From assembly GCF_007997285.1 (NCBI RefSeq), contig NZ_VORX01000001.1, positions 310,001 through 374,000 of the forward strand: a stretch of 64,000 bases of DNA, written 5' to 3'. This document shows positions 36,243-44,185 of this stretch, piece after piece (positions within the stretch are counted from its first letter, which is position 1; every line of letters starts with the position of its first letter). The position numbers were made by a program, and so were the translations under genes. The DNA comes from Gelidibacter salicanalis (GTDB taxonomy: Bacteria; Bacteroidota; Bacteroidia; Flavobacteriales; Flavobacteriaceae). The notes beneath the pieces were generated by a model. The model saw only the letters and a list, made by a program, of their open reading frames with translations. It ran no database searches and was not told the DNA's origin.

Positions 36243-36806
36243 TTAGACCTTTTGATACTCTTTAGACCAGGCAAATTTTTCAAAAGGCGCATCTACAGGG
36301 GTGTTGGCAATATGATTAGTGTAATTGCTGATCACTTTTTGAGAAATTCCTAAAATGATATCCAATACTTGTCTTTCTTCATAACCTGCGGCATAAAAAG
36401 TCTCTAATTCTGCAGCATTCACCTGTCCGCGATTACGGACAAGATTTAAGGTCATGGTACGTAACGCTTCTAATTTCGAGTTTTCTAATGGGGTTTGGTT
36501 GCGGAGCGCTTCAGTAATGGCCTCGTCAACTTTCATCATTTTGGCAATTCCGGTATGTGCAGGAACACAGTAATGACAGGCATGTTCGACGTTTATGGTT
36601 TGCCACACCACGGTCAATTCGTCATTATCAAAAGATGATTCTGTAAATAACTTATGTATCGTTTGGTAGGCTTCTAGAAGACCTGGAGAGCCTGCCAATA
36701 CACCGTGCAACCCAGGTATCATGCCATTTGCTTTTTGTGAGTATTCTAAAAATGGTTTGCTATCTTCTGGTGCAGTCTCGATAGTGTGAATTTTTAAACT
36801 TGTCAT
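36243..36806 (-). CDS. Carboxymuconolactone-decarboxylase (AhpD-like) family protein
   Basis: The 187-residue helical protein carries the AhpD-like redox signature EHACHYCVPAHTGIAKM (about 74-90), a CxxC pair plus His. Further helices lie at VRNRGQVNAAELETFYAAGY. AhpD-type members act as thiol peroxidases or reductants. Next to a DsbA-like oxidoreductase and a TetR regulator, it probably belongs to a small redox or electrophile-response operon. A strong 22-bp palindrome lies 26 bp upstream of the start. Confidence 0.88.
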   Translation of the reverse strand: MTSLKIHTIETAPEDSKPFLEYSQKANGMIPGLHGVLAGSPGLLEAYQTIHKLFTESSFDNDELTVVWQTINVEHACHYCVPAHTGIAKMMKVDEAITEALRNQTPLENSKLEALRTMTLNLVRNRGQVNAAELETFYAAGYEERQVLDIILGISQKVISNYTNHIANTPVDAPFEKFAWSKEYQKV

Positions 36807-36831
36807 AATTTTTAAATTTAATAATTAGTGG

Positions 36832-36853
36832 CAACCCAACTCTAGTTGCGTTG
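36832..36853. promoter_or_regulatory. 22-bp palindrome upstream of the AhpD-like/DsbA-like pair
   Basis: The arms CAACCCAACT and AGTTGCGTTG are near-perfect inverted copies around a CT centre (18 of 22 positions symmetrical). Its placement 26 bp before the start codon fits an operator or a 5'-leader hairpin. It is unlike the palindrome in front of the TetR gene. Confidence 0.5.
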
Positions 36854-36960
36854 TTTGTTGCGGGTGAACATCTTTAAAATTCACCGCTTTGTTGTTAAGG
36901 ATAAGTATAGATGCATTATGTGTGCGTAAACTATCCTTAATATAGCGCTTTCAAAAAGCG

Positions 36961-37521
36961 TTAAATATTTTTAAAAGTCATTTCTATAAAACCTTCTATC
37001 TCCTGCTCAGAATTCACACGTGTGGCCGCTGCTAAACCGTGTTTTGCCAAGAGTAAGAAATTGGCTTGTTTTAAAATAGTGGTCTCATCTTTGGTGGCAT
37101 CCATTTTTAGTTTTTCGATGAATGAAGTTTTCAGATGCTCCATAAACAGAGTCATTTGTTCATTGATTAAAGCATCTTCGCGCTCTGAAAATTCATAATA
37201 GGTATTGGTTATTAAACATCCTTTGAGCGTGCCTTCTTTACCTATACTAACAGAATCATAGAAAAACTGTTTAATGTCCGCAACACCCTTGTTCGCCGAA
37301 TTAAATTTTTCAAATATGGCGTTCACCTTGGTTTTGTAGGCCTTTATACTTTCGAGAAAAACACCATGTTTACTGCCAAAACTGGAGTAAATGGAGAATT
37401 TATTAATGCCCATTTCCTTCTCTAGCATTTGCATGGAAGTGTTTTCGTAACCATAGCGCCAAAAAAGATGCATTGCTTTTTCGATGACTTCATCTTCTAA
37501 ATATTCTTTTTTTCGTGCCAT
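36961..37521 (-). CDS. TetR/AcrR-family transcriptional regulator
   Basis: The 186-residue protein has an N-terminal TetR helix-turn-helix (about 8-52: DEVIEKAMHLFWRYGYENTSMQMLEKEMGINKFSIYSSF split across helices 1-3). A divergent helical ligand domain follows, containing GCLITNTYYEFS. The KEYLEDEVIEKAMHLFWRYGYE type is close to regulators of reactive-compound responses. It lies upstream of the AhpD-like and DsbA-like genes on the same strand (154 bp gap) and is probably their repressor as well as its own. A palindrome sits 24 bp upstream of its start. Confidence 0.9.
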   Translation of the reverse strand: MARKKEYLEDEVIEKAMHLFWRYGYENTSMQMLEKEMGINKFSIYSSFGSKHGVFLESIKAYKTKVNAIFEKFNSANKGVADIKQFFYDSVSIGKEGTLKGCLITNTYYEFSEREDALINEQMTLFMEHLKTSFIEKLKMDATKDETTILKQANFLLLAKHGLAAATRVNSEQEIEGFIEMTFKNI

Positions 37522-37544
37522 TGGTTTTTGATTCTAGCACAAAA

Positions 37545-37560
37545 CTAAACGATTGGTTAG
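37545..37560. promoter_or_regulatory. Putative TetR operator
   Basis: CTAAACGATTGGTTAG is an imperfect palindrome with CTAA/TTAG ends, 24 bp upstream of the TetR start codon. Position and size fit autoregulation. No second copy was found in front of the AhpD-like gene. Confidence 0.45.
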
Positions 37561-37783
37561 AAACAAAAAAAGAATAAACAAAGTTTTACTGTTTTCCTAT
37601 CGTTCCTATGTCTCTTAGGGGGGATTAGAGTTTGTTTGATCAATGGCTAGGACCGCTAGTAGTATTGATTAGTTAACTGTTATAGCGCTCATGAAGTATG
37701 GTTTTACTAAATATTAAATCATAAATTTCAAGTTTATAAAACCATAAAACAGTAATTTCGCGCGTAAATAATTATGACATTCA

Positions 37784-38545
37784 ATGACGGATTTTAAACC
37801 TATTATTAAGGTTCTTGAAGAGGCTTATGAAATCCCACATTTGCAGGCTACCAGAAAAATATCTGCGTTGTTGCCTTACAATTACTATGAAACGGATAAA
37901 CATTTCCCTGTGCTGTACTTGCAGGATGGGCAAAATTTGTTTAACCCCATGTCTCCTTTTGGCGATTGGGCTATAGATCAGTCGTTGGCAAAACTGGCTG
38001 AGCAGGGCATGAGTGATATTATTGTTATTGCTATAGACCATGGAGAAGACGAGCGTATCAGTGAGTATTTGCCGTATTACCATCCGAGATATGGTGAAGG
38101 GAAAGGCAATTTCTACATTCAGTTTATCATTGAAAAATTAATTCCTTACATTAACAGTAATTATAGGACGCTGCCTGATTTTCAAAATACGGGCATTGGT
38201 GGTAGTTCGTTGGGAGGGCTGATCAGCCTACATGCGGGATTGTCAAATCCGGGTGTTTTTGGTAAAATGATGATCTTTTCGCCAAGTCTGTGGATTGCGA
38301 AAACAATTTTCAATCAAACGGAGTCTTTTCAGCCTTTACAAAAGTCTAAAATTTATTTGTATTCTGGAGGTAATGAAAGTGCAGAACATTTGCCAAACGC
38401 TCAGAAATTGGAAGCCATTTTTAGAGAAAAAATGGTAGAGAATCATGCGATAGAGTTCCATTTTTCAGTCAATGAAATAGGAAAGCATGCCGAAATTTAT
38501 TGGAAACATGAGTTTCCAAAAGCTGTCAAATGGCTTTACTTTTAA
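37784..38545 (+). CDS. Alpha/beta-hydrolase esterase (Fes/esterase-D-like)
   Basis: The 253-residue protein is an alpha/beta hydrolase of the putative esterase group. It has VLYLQDGQNLF, a nucleophile elbow GGSSLGGLISL (Ser near 140), an acid region VNEIGKHAE with the His near 238, and FSPSLWIAK. No signal peptide is seen. It lies 10 bp before the M17 aminopeptidase gene and in one run with the ATP-grasp gene, forming the plus-strand half of the amidoligase island. Substrate unknown; carboxyl esters or peptide esters are plausible from context. Confidence 0.85.
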   Translation: MTDFKPIIKVLEEAYEIPHLQATRKISALLPYNYYETDKHFPVLYLQDGQNLFNPMSPFGDWAIDQSLAKLAEQGMSDIIVIAIDHGEDERISEYLPYYHPRYGEGKGNFYIQFIIEKLIPYINSNYRTLPDFQNTGIGGSSLGGLISLHAGLSNPGVFGKMMIFSPSLWIAKTIFNQTESFQPLQKSKIYLYSGGNESAEHLPNAQKLEAIFREKMVENHAIEFHFSVNEIGKHAEIYWKHEFPKAVKWLYF

Positions 38546-38554
38546 TTCGATATT

Positions 38555-39967
38555 ATGATTTTTAAACACATTACCCAACTCAATATCCATCAAGATGTCA
38601 TAGTGCCTTGTCGTAAAGGGCAGTTAGACCATCTTAGTCAGTATACCACTATTAAAACTCCAGATTTTGATGGCGAATTTTCAACCGTTCAAATGCTATA
38701 TGGTGCAGAAGGCAATAGAGTGTATTTGCTAGGACTAGGTGAGGAGAGGGATGCCGTTAAAATTGATGACGCTTATAGAAAACTTAGTTTCGATTATAAA
38801 AAATATTGGAAAGAACCCGTTCAAATTATCACAGAAGGTTTTTCTGATGCTGAACTTCGCAAAGTGGTGATTGGATTAGAAATGTCGGCTTATAACATAG
38901 GCACTTTCAAATCTAAAAAAGAACAGGAAGGCCCAATTACCTTTGAAATTGTCAATTCCCAAGACGTGACCGCTCTTCTCGAAGAATCTCAAGCGATTGG
39001 CGCAACCATTAACAGAATTAAAACTTTAGTAGATGCACCGGCCAATCAAAAAACTCCTGAGTTTTTAGGGCAGTGGGCTCAAGCCTCTGCGCATGATGCT
39101 AATTATACGTGCACAGTGTTGCACAAAAAGGAACTTGAAGCACAAGGTTTTCACGCCGTTATGGCTGTAGGGCAAGGCAGTGTGAATCCGCCAGTGGTTA
39201 TTGTAACTCAATATATGCCCAAAGAAGGTGCGCCCGTAGATATCGGTTTGGTAGGTAAAGGCATCACCTTTGATACGGGTGGTTTGTCAATTAAGCCTTC
39301 AACCAATCTTCATTATATGAAAAGCGATATGGGTGGCGCTGCTGTAGTGCTAGGCGTTGTAGAGTTGGTGGCAAAACTGAAACTTAACGTCAATGTTATT
39401 GGGGTGGTAGCTTCTGCAGAAAATGCGGTAGATAGTAATAGTTACCGTCCAGGGGATGTCATTAACAGTTATTCTGGAAAAACCATTGAAATTATTGATA
39501 CGGATGCTGAAGGCCGCCTAGTCTTAGCAGATGGTTTGAATTATATTATCAAGGAATTTCACCCCAATCAAGTCATTGATCTTGCCACGTTGACCGGAAG
39601 TGTGGTACAAACTCTGGGCTATTCGGCTGCGGGGATGTTTACTAACAATACCGAGATGGCTCAGAATCTTTCAAAAATAGGTTTCGAAATTAATGAACGG
39701 GTTTGGCCTTTACCTTTATTTGCCGATTTTGATAGTGATTTGGATAGTGATATTGCGGACCTCAGAAACTTTAGCGGGAAACCGATTGCCGGTGCAACCA
39801 CCGCAGCCAAGTTTTTAGAAGCATTTACAGAAGAGCATCCAGCATGGATGCATTTGGATATTGCGGGTGTATCGTTTGGCGACTCTAAGTATGCTAAAAT
39901 GAAATGTGCAAGTGGCTATGGTGTACAATTAATGGTAGATTATATCAAATCTATTTCTGAGAACTAA
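38555..39967 (+). CDS. pepA: Leucyl aminopeptidase, M17 family
   Basis: The 470-residue protein has the M17 C-terminal catalytic domain with the two-metal motifs VGKGITFDTGGLSIKP (Lys and Asp), MKSDMGGAAVV and DTDAEGRLVLADGL. The N-terminal domain (about 1-150) is the usual divergent macro-like part. It removes N-terminal residues from peptides; some M17 enzymes also process Cys-Gly or glutathione-derived peptides. It lies 10 bp after the esterase. Being flanked by peptide-bond-forming ligases raises the chance that it handles the product or a precursor of that pathway. Confidence 0.94.
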   Translation: MIFKHITQLNIHQDVIVPCRKGQLDHLSQYTTIKTPDFDGEFSTVQMLYGAEGNRVYLLGLGEERDAVKIDDAYRKLSFDYKKYWKEPVQIITEGFSDAELRKVVIGLEMSAYNIGTFKSKKEQEGPITFEIVNSQDVTALLEESQAIGATINRIKTLVDAPANQKTPEFLGQWAQASAHDANYTCTVLHKKELEAQGFHAVMAVGQGSVNPPVVIVTQYMPKEGAPVDIGLVGKGITFDTGGLSIKPSTNLHYMKSDMGGAAVVLGVVELVAKLKLNVNVIGVVASAENAVDSNSYRPGDVINSYSGKTIEIIDTDAEGRLVLADGLNYIIKEFHPNQVIDLATLTGSVVQTLGYSAAGMFTNNTEMAQNLSKIGFEINERVWPLPLFADFDSDLDSDIADLRNFSGKPIAGATTAAKFLEAFTEEHPAWMHLDIAGVSFGDSKYAKMKCASGYGVQLMVDYIKSISEN

Positions 39968-40082
39968 GGGTTTATTTTGTATTTTGTGTGTGAATTAAGC
40001 TGAGGCAACCGTTGCTTCAGTGAATGATTTTGAGTAGGGAAGCTTATTTGAAATCCTTTATCATTAAAAATCCCACCAAAAT

Positions 40083-41285
40083 ATGTCTACAAAACGACCA
40101 CTCAATTTTCTATGTGTTACCACGTATCATAAAGGCGCCGATTTTATAAAAAGCTGTAAAGCTGAAGGCAATAATGTGTATTTATTGACCAAAAAGAAAT
40201 TGGAACACGAGGTGTGGCCTTGGGAAGCCATAGATGATGTGTTTTACGTGGAAAATTGGAATCAGAATGATGTCACCAAAGGCATTGCTTATAAATTCAG
40301 AACAATAAAATTCGATCGTTTTGTGGCCTTAGATGATTTTGATGTCGAAAAAGTAGCGCTTTTACGAGAACACTTCAGAATGCCTGGTATGGGGAGAACC
40401 ACCTCACACTATTTTAGAGATAAATTGGCCATGCGTATGAAAGCGCAGGAGGAAGGTGTTAATGTGCCCAAGTTTACAGCGCTTTTTAATGACGTCGACA
40501 TTAATGCTTATGCGGATAATGTGAGTCCGCCCTGGTTCTTAAAACCGCGTTTGGAAGCTTCTGCAACCGGTATTAAGAAGATCAACAATCGCGAAGAACT
40601 TTGGCAAATAGTCAACGCGCTTCAAGACGAACGGGACAATTATTTAATTGAAAAGTTTGCCCCAGGCGATGTGTACCATGTAGACAGTTTGACGCTTGAC
40701 GGAAAAGTCATATTTTCCAGAGTGAGCAAATATTTAGATACGCCTTTCGAAGTGGCCCATGGCGGCGGGGTGTTCAGATCTGCCACTTGTAAAATTGGCA
40801 CAAAAATAGAAAAGGCATTGACCAAAATGAATGCTGAGGTCATGACCGCTTTCGGAATGCAATTTGGTGCTTCGCATACTGAGTTTATCGAATCTAAAGA
40901 CACAGGCGAGTTGTTTTTTCTGGAAACATCTTCACGAGTAGGTGGGGCCAATTTAGCGGAAATGGTAGAGTTGGCATCGGGCATTAACCTTTGGGGAGAA
41001 TGGGCGCGTATTGAAAGTGCAACCTTAAGACATGAAGTGTATACCTTACCTAAGGTCAAAAATCAGTATGCGGGGATTGTGGTGTCCTTAAGTAAATTTG
41101 AGAATCCAGATATGTCCAGTTTTAATGACCCTGAAATTGCCTGGCGAATGCATAAAAAATGGCACATCGGGATGATTGTAGTTTCTGAGAGTGCTGATCG
41201 AGTGATGGAATTGTTGGATAGTTATACCAAACGTATTGCGACAGATTTCCATGCGAGTATTCCGGCACCGGATAAGAGTTTGTGA
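40083..41285 (+). CDS. ATP-grasp ligase
   Basis: The 400-residue protein has a pre-ATP-grasp domain (FLCVTTYHKGADFIKSC) and a full ATP-grasp fold. Seen are HYFRDKLAMRMKAQEEGVNVPKF, the nucleotide Lys in WFLKPRLEASATGIKKI, YLIEKFAPGDVYHVDS and the metal-site FFLETSSRVGGANL near 285. Such enzymes join a carboxylate, activated as acyl phosphate, to an amine or thiol. The acceptor is unknown. It follows the M17 gene by 115 bp and faces the oppositely oriented ligase cluster across the repeat-filled spacer. Confidence 0.9.
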   Translation: MSTKRPLNFLCVTTYHKGADFIKSCKAEGNNVYLLTKKKLEHEVWPWEAIDDVFYVENWNQNDVTKGIAYKFRTIKFDRFVALDDFDVEKVALLREHFRMPGMGRTTSHYFRDKLAMRMKAQEEGVNVPKFTALFNDVDINAYADNVSPPWFLKPRLEASATGIKKINNREELWQIVNALQDERDNYLIEKFAPGDVYHVDSLTLDGKVIFSRVSKYLDTPFEVAHGGGVFRSATCKIGTKIEKALTKMNAEVMTAFGMQFGASHTEFIESKDTGELFFLETSSRVGGANLAEMVELASGINLWGEWARIESATLRHEVYTLPKVKNQYAGIVVSLSKFENPDMSSFNDPEIAWRMHKKWHIGMIVVSESADRVMELLDSYTKRIATDFHASIPAPDKSL

Positions 41286-41296
41286 TTCAGAATATA

Positions 41297-41385
41297 GAAC
41301 TCTGATAACGCCGATCATTGATGATTTTCACTGATTTTTAAATAGAAATCTGCGAAAATCTGTTTGATCAGCGTCATCAACGTTC
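41297..41385 (-). repeat. Palindromic dispersed repeat, copy 1
   Basis: This 89-bp element shares a perfect 19-nt core (TTTTCGCAGATTTCTATTT, minus strand 41358-41340) and related ends with the copy at 42051-42130, in inverted orientation. Its right end runs into the toxin reading frame and supplies its last codons and stop. The GATCAGCG/AACGTT-rich ends are typical of REP-like elements in this phylum. Confidence 0.7.
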
Positions 41386-41571
41386 AAAGTAATGTTGTTT
41401 GTTTATTTCAGGAACGGCTTGTCCAGAATAAATCTGAGAATGTAGAATCTTCGTGCGTTTCTTGATTCTTATAACTTGAAGTTTAGCGTAGTTTTTAGAA
41501 TCTTTTGAAATGTAATCAAAAATAGCTCTTAAGTCTGCAACAGATTGATGAGTCCAATTTATTAGAACCAT
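41377..41571 (-). pseudogene. RelE/ParE-type toxin gene truncated by a repeat
   Basis: The 64-residue reading frame starts like a complete ParE toxin (INWTHQSVADLRAIFDYISKDS, then VIRIKKRTKIL, YSGQAVPEI). It breaks off at NKQHYFER, where the conserved IREL...YRI...H core should follow. Full toxins are about 95-100 residues. The last codons and stop come from the palindromic repeat at 41297-41385, and no remainder lies beyond it, since the ATP-grasp gene ends at 41285. The missing third contains the catalytic and gyrase-facing C-terminus, so the toxin is probably dead. It overlaps the antitoxin gene by 10 bp. Confidence 0.75.
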
Positions 41572-41741
41572 TTTTCTAGTTCAGTAGTTAAATCAGATTC
41601 AGAAACATAATTCCCACTTTCAGACTGTTGGTACCCGCTCTCTATTTTTTCAATTAGAATTAATCGCTCAATGAGTTCATCAATAGTAAATTCATCAGAT
41701 AAACTTTCGATTTGTTCTTTTAATTTAGTCTTTGTAATCAT
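41562..41741 (-). CDS. Antitoxin of the ParE-type module
   Basis: The 59-residue acidic protein (start MITKTKLKEQIESLSDEF, then TIDELIERLILIEKIE) has the small helical look of a type II antitoxin. It ends VSESDLTTELEKWF, the tail that usually wraps the toxin. It overlaps the toxin frame by 10 bp in the standard antitoxin-then-toxin order. I prefer ATG 41741; an upstream in-frame ATG at 41774 would add 11 unlikely residues reaching close to the inverted-repeat element. With the toxin broken, it is probably a relic. Confidence 0.7.
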   Translation of the reverse strand: MITKTKLKEQIESLSDEFTIDELIERLILIEKIESGYQQSESGNYVSESDLTTELEKWF

Positions 41742-41777
41742 CGCACAAGACTGAAATCTAATATACAGAATCATTAG

Positions 41778-41988
41778 TGTCCGATAAAAATAAATAATAA
41801 ATTAACAAACTCATTTAAAGCAAGGGACATTAGAAGATTTCCGAAATGAGACCTTGCATTTTAGAAACTGTTTCTACCGAGAGGGAATGTGCTATTTTAA
41901 TTTAAATGATCGTTGTTTGTCAGTTAGTTGCAAACAAGTCTTAATTCTTTATTCTAACAGCGCAGCGGTCTTGATTCTTTATCGGACA
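41778..41988. mobile_element. 211-bp MITE-like element or IS remnant with 11-bp terminal inverted repeats
   Basis: TGTCCGATAAA (41778-41788) and TTTATCGGACA (41978-41988) are perfect inverted copies. The interior has no open frame. Near the right end there is an internal direct repeat: GTCTTAATTCTTTAT and GTCTTGATTCTTTAT. No clear target duplication flanks it. This fits a non-autonomous transposon or the joined ends of a deleted insertion sequence. Confidence 0.6.
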
Positions 41989-42050
41989 ACAATGATACAA
42001 AATTATTGATTTGGTCTACTTAATAAGGGAATTAACTTGGTAATCCCATA

Positions 42051-42130
42051 GAACGCTGATTTAGCTAATTTTCGCAGATTTCTATTTGTAATTCATTGAA
42101 AATCATAAACAATCAGCGTCCTCAGCGTTC
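42051..42130 (+). repeat. Palindromic dispersed repeat, copy 2
   Basis: This 80-bp element is bounded by perfect inverted ends GAACGCTGA (42051-42059) and TCAGCGTTC (42122-42130). It contains the 19-nt core TTTTCGCAGATTTCTATTT at 42069-42087, the inverted counterpart of copy 1. It lies just beyond the stop of the minus-strand ligase cluster. Confidence 0.75.
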
Positions 42131-42152
42131 AATCAACAGCGTTCCAACCATC

Positions 42153-43352
42153 TCAAGGCTCAAAAAAGCCTGTGCTGCCACCAACCCAAGTTTTATCCTT
42201 GTTGTATTTTACACCCACCATTTCGCCTTTACTCAGTCGCATCAAATTACTGACAATTTGAGTTTGATTCGTTTTGCTGTTATGGAGTAACATCATTCGG
42301 ATCTCACACTTTGCCGGTTCGTCCATGGTTTGGATGATTGGCGCATAAGCTACTTTTTCTTGTAATAGGTAATTCGATTTATCTTTAACAGCGTCAATCT
42401 TCGCTTGGTCTACATGTATTTCAACGCCAGCACCCGCAAAAGAGTAAAGCGGTTTTAAAACATAATTTTCTAAATCTGTCGGGATGTATTCGAGTTGGTC
42501 CAAGTAATAGGATTTTGGAACATAATCGCCTGTTAAAAGGGGCATTGTGTATTTGCTAATTCTGAAAAACCAATTCGGGTGTCCAATCCACTCTATATCC
42601 ACGGCGTCCTTGAAATCAAATTCCCGATCTAAATCTGGCCGTTGGTCCAACTCATCAAAAATGATGCGGTTATAAATCTTTAAGACTCGTATTTCTTCGC
42701 CATTACCGTCCACATAAAATAACTGCTTGCCTCTTTTAATCAATTTGGAAATGCACAACACTTTAATCCCCAACAACGCTTCCGTGGCATAAAAGTCGAT
42801 AGCTGTAGCCTGTTTTTCAGGCTCAATTTCTAAAAGAATCACTTGTTTGGGAGCGGTGTCTCCAACAATCTCGGTGCGTAACAATTCAAGATATTCCTCA
42901 GAAGTTATTCCGTTAAGGTGCTGTGAAAAATCAGCAGGGATGCCTTCATAATGTTTGCGATACATTCTGCCCATCAATTCCTGAAAAAAATAAAGGGACG
43001 GAAACCCCTGCAATTCGATCAGTTTTGGGGTGAGTTGTCCTTTTTCATCTAAACACACGCCAAAATCCAACTGCAAAAACTTTGCCTGTGCATCTTCATT
43101 AGGAACTCTCATCCGTTCATTGAAAAAAGCACCATCTGTGAGGTCTTTAAAATCAGGCTGATTAATCACTTTCATGATGTCCTCGCAAGCTTCGACCAAT
43201 TGCTGTTTTAATGCTTTTGGAATAAAAACCGGCGTTTCGGCAATTTTAAATTTAGGCGTATAATTGAATTGCGTATGGATATCAGCCAGCATGCCAGCGT
43301 ATTTTTCCACAGTATATTGGGCATTGAATGCTTGGCGTAATTTGGCGATCAT
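42153..43352 (-). CDS. ATP-grasp-like ligase resembling glutathionylspermidine synthase
   Basis: The 399-residue protein is not a textbook family member for me. The C-terminal half, HPNWFFRISKYTMPLL, then YVLKPLYSFAGAGVEI (nucleotide Lys plus glycine loop), then CEIRMMLL and MVGVKYNKDKTWVGG, follows the order of glutathionylspermidine-synthase-type ATP-grasp enzymes. An acidic PKLIELQGFPSLYFF motif comes earlier (about 113-127). It would form an amide with an amine or polyamine-like acceptor. I use ATG 43352, 4 bp after the amidotransferase stop. It is the last gene of the minus-strand operon. Confidence 0.7.
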   Translation of the reverse strand: MIAKLRQAFNAQYTVEKYAGMLADIHTQFNYTPKFKIAETPVFIPKALKQQLVEACEDIMKVINQPDFKDLTDGAFFNERMRVPNEDAQAKFLQLDFGVCLDEKGQLTPKLIELQGFPSLYFFQELMGRMYRKHYEGIPADFSQHLNGITSEEYLELLRTEIVGDTAPKQVILLEIEPEKQATAIDFYATEALLGIKVLCISKLIKRGKQLFYVDGNGEEIRVLKIYNRIIFDELDQRPDLDREFDFKDAVDIEWIGHPNWFFRISKYTMPLLTGDYVPKSYYLDQLEYIPTDLENYVLKPLYSFAGAGVEIHVDQAKIDAVKDKSNYLLQEKVAYAPIIQTMDEPAKCEIRMMLLHNSKTNQTQIVSNLMRLSKGEMVGVKYNKDKTWVGGSTGFFEP

Positions 43353-43356
43353 AAAG

Positions 43357-44175
43357 TTATGCAATTAGTTCTGGTGACAAGTGCTTAATAGCGCTTGCTA
43401 TATAATTTGGTAGAATGATTTTATGAGTTCTAATGATCTTATCCGGATCGTCCATTTTATCCATCATGTCATCATATTTTTCTTCGCCAAAATTGGCGAT
43501 GACTTTGTGTTTATTGGCATCGGCAAGAAAATGGGCACGCATCCCGATAGGATCAGCTTCCGGATGAAATTGTGTACCTACAAATTCCTTAGAAAAACGT
43601 ACCGCCATAATGGCGCGCTCATAACTGACGTGGCTGCGAAGCTTTTCTAAACTTAAAATGGATGCGCCTTGTTCTTTAAAGACTTTCAGTCGGGGTTGTA
43701 CCAATTGCCAATCCCGAGAATCTACAGCATAAAACGGATCGTCCAAACCTTCTAAAAGTGAGTCTTTTAACCCTGCTTTAGTTTTGTGAATGGGTAAAAC
43801 CCCAAAAGAAGTACTGCGTCTTGGTCGCATTTCTCCTAATTGAAAATAATCGCATACCACTTGAAAGGAGTAGCAAATGAAGAACATGTATTTCTTTTGA
43901 TCTGAGGACCTTTTATTGAAATCCCACAATTCTTGAACCAAATTCAGATAGGGAATGCGCCAAGGTCCATCCTCAAGCGGACTGTCCGGTCCGCCGCTCG
44001 AAATATAAATATCGTAAGAGCTGTCTGGTAATTCATCAGCACCTCTCACATTAAATATGGTATAATCAACGTCATCTTCAAAGCCTCTCACAATATCTGC
44101 AATACAACGCAAGCCTTGGTTGGGTTGGTTGTTGTTCATATCGAGAATGGCTACTTTTAGCTTGTCTTTAGGCAT
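43357..44175 (-). CDS. Class I glutamine amidotransferase-like protein
   Basis: The 272-residue protein has the class I GATase fold with the oxyanion-side motif YISSGGPDSPLEDGP, nucleophile FFICYSFQVV (Cys near 107) and the catalytic His-Glu in GTQFHPEADP (about 200). The nucleophile elbow is CYSFQ rather than the usual CLGHQ. No synthetase domain is fused. It may supply ammonia to a neighbouring ligase, or act as a gamma-glutamyl hydrolase like PuuD. Gaps of 10 bp to the COG2170 ligase and 4 bp to the next ligase indicate one operon. Confidence 0.87.
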   Translation of the reverse strand: MPKDKLKVAILDMNNNQPNQGLRCIADIVRGFEDDVDYTIFNVRGADELPDSSYDIYISSGGPDSPLEDGPWRIPYLNLVQELWDFNKRSSDQKKYMFFICYSFQVVCDYFQLGEMRPRRSTSFGVLPIHKTKAGLKDSLLEGLDDPFYAVDSRDWQLVQPRLKVFKEQGASILSLEKLRSHVSYERAIMAVRFSKEFVGTQFHPEADPIGMRAHFLADANKHKVIANFGEEKYDDMMDKMDDPDKIIRTHKIILPNYIASAIKHLSPELIA

Positions 44176-44185
44176 GTATAATGTT

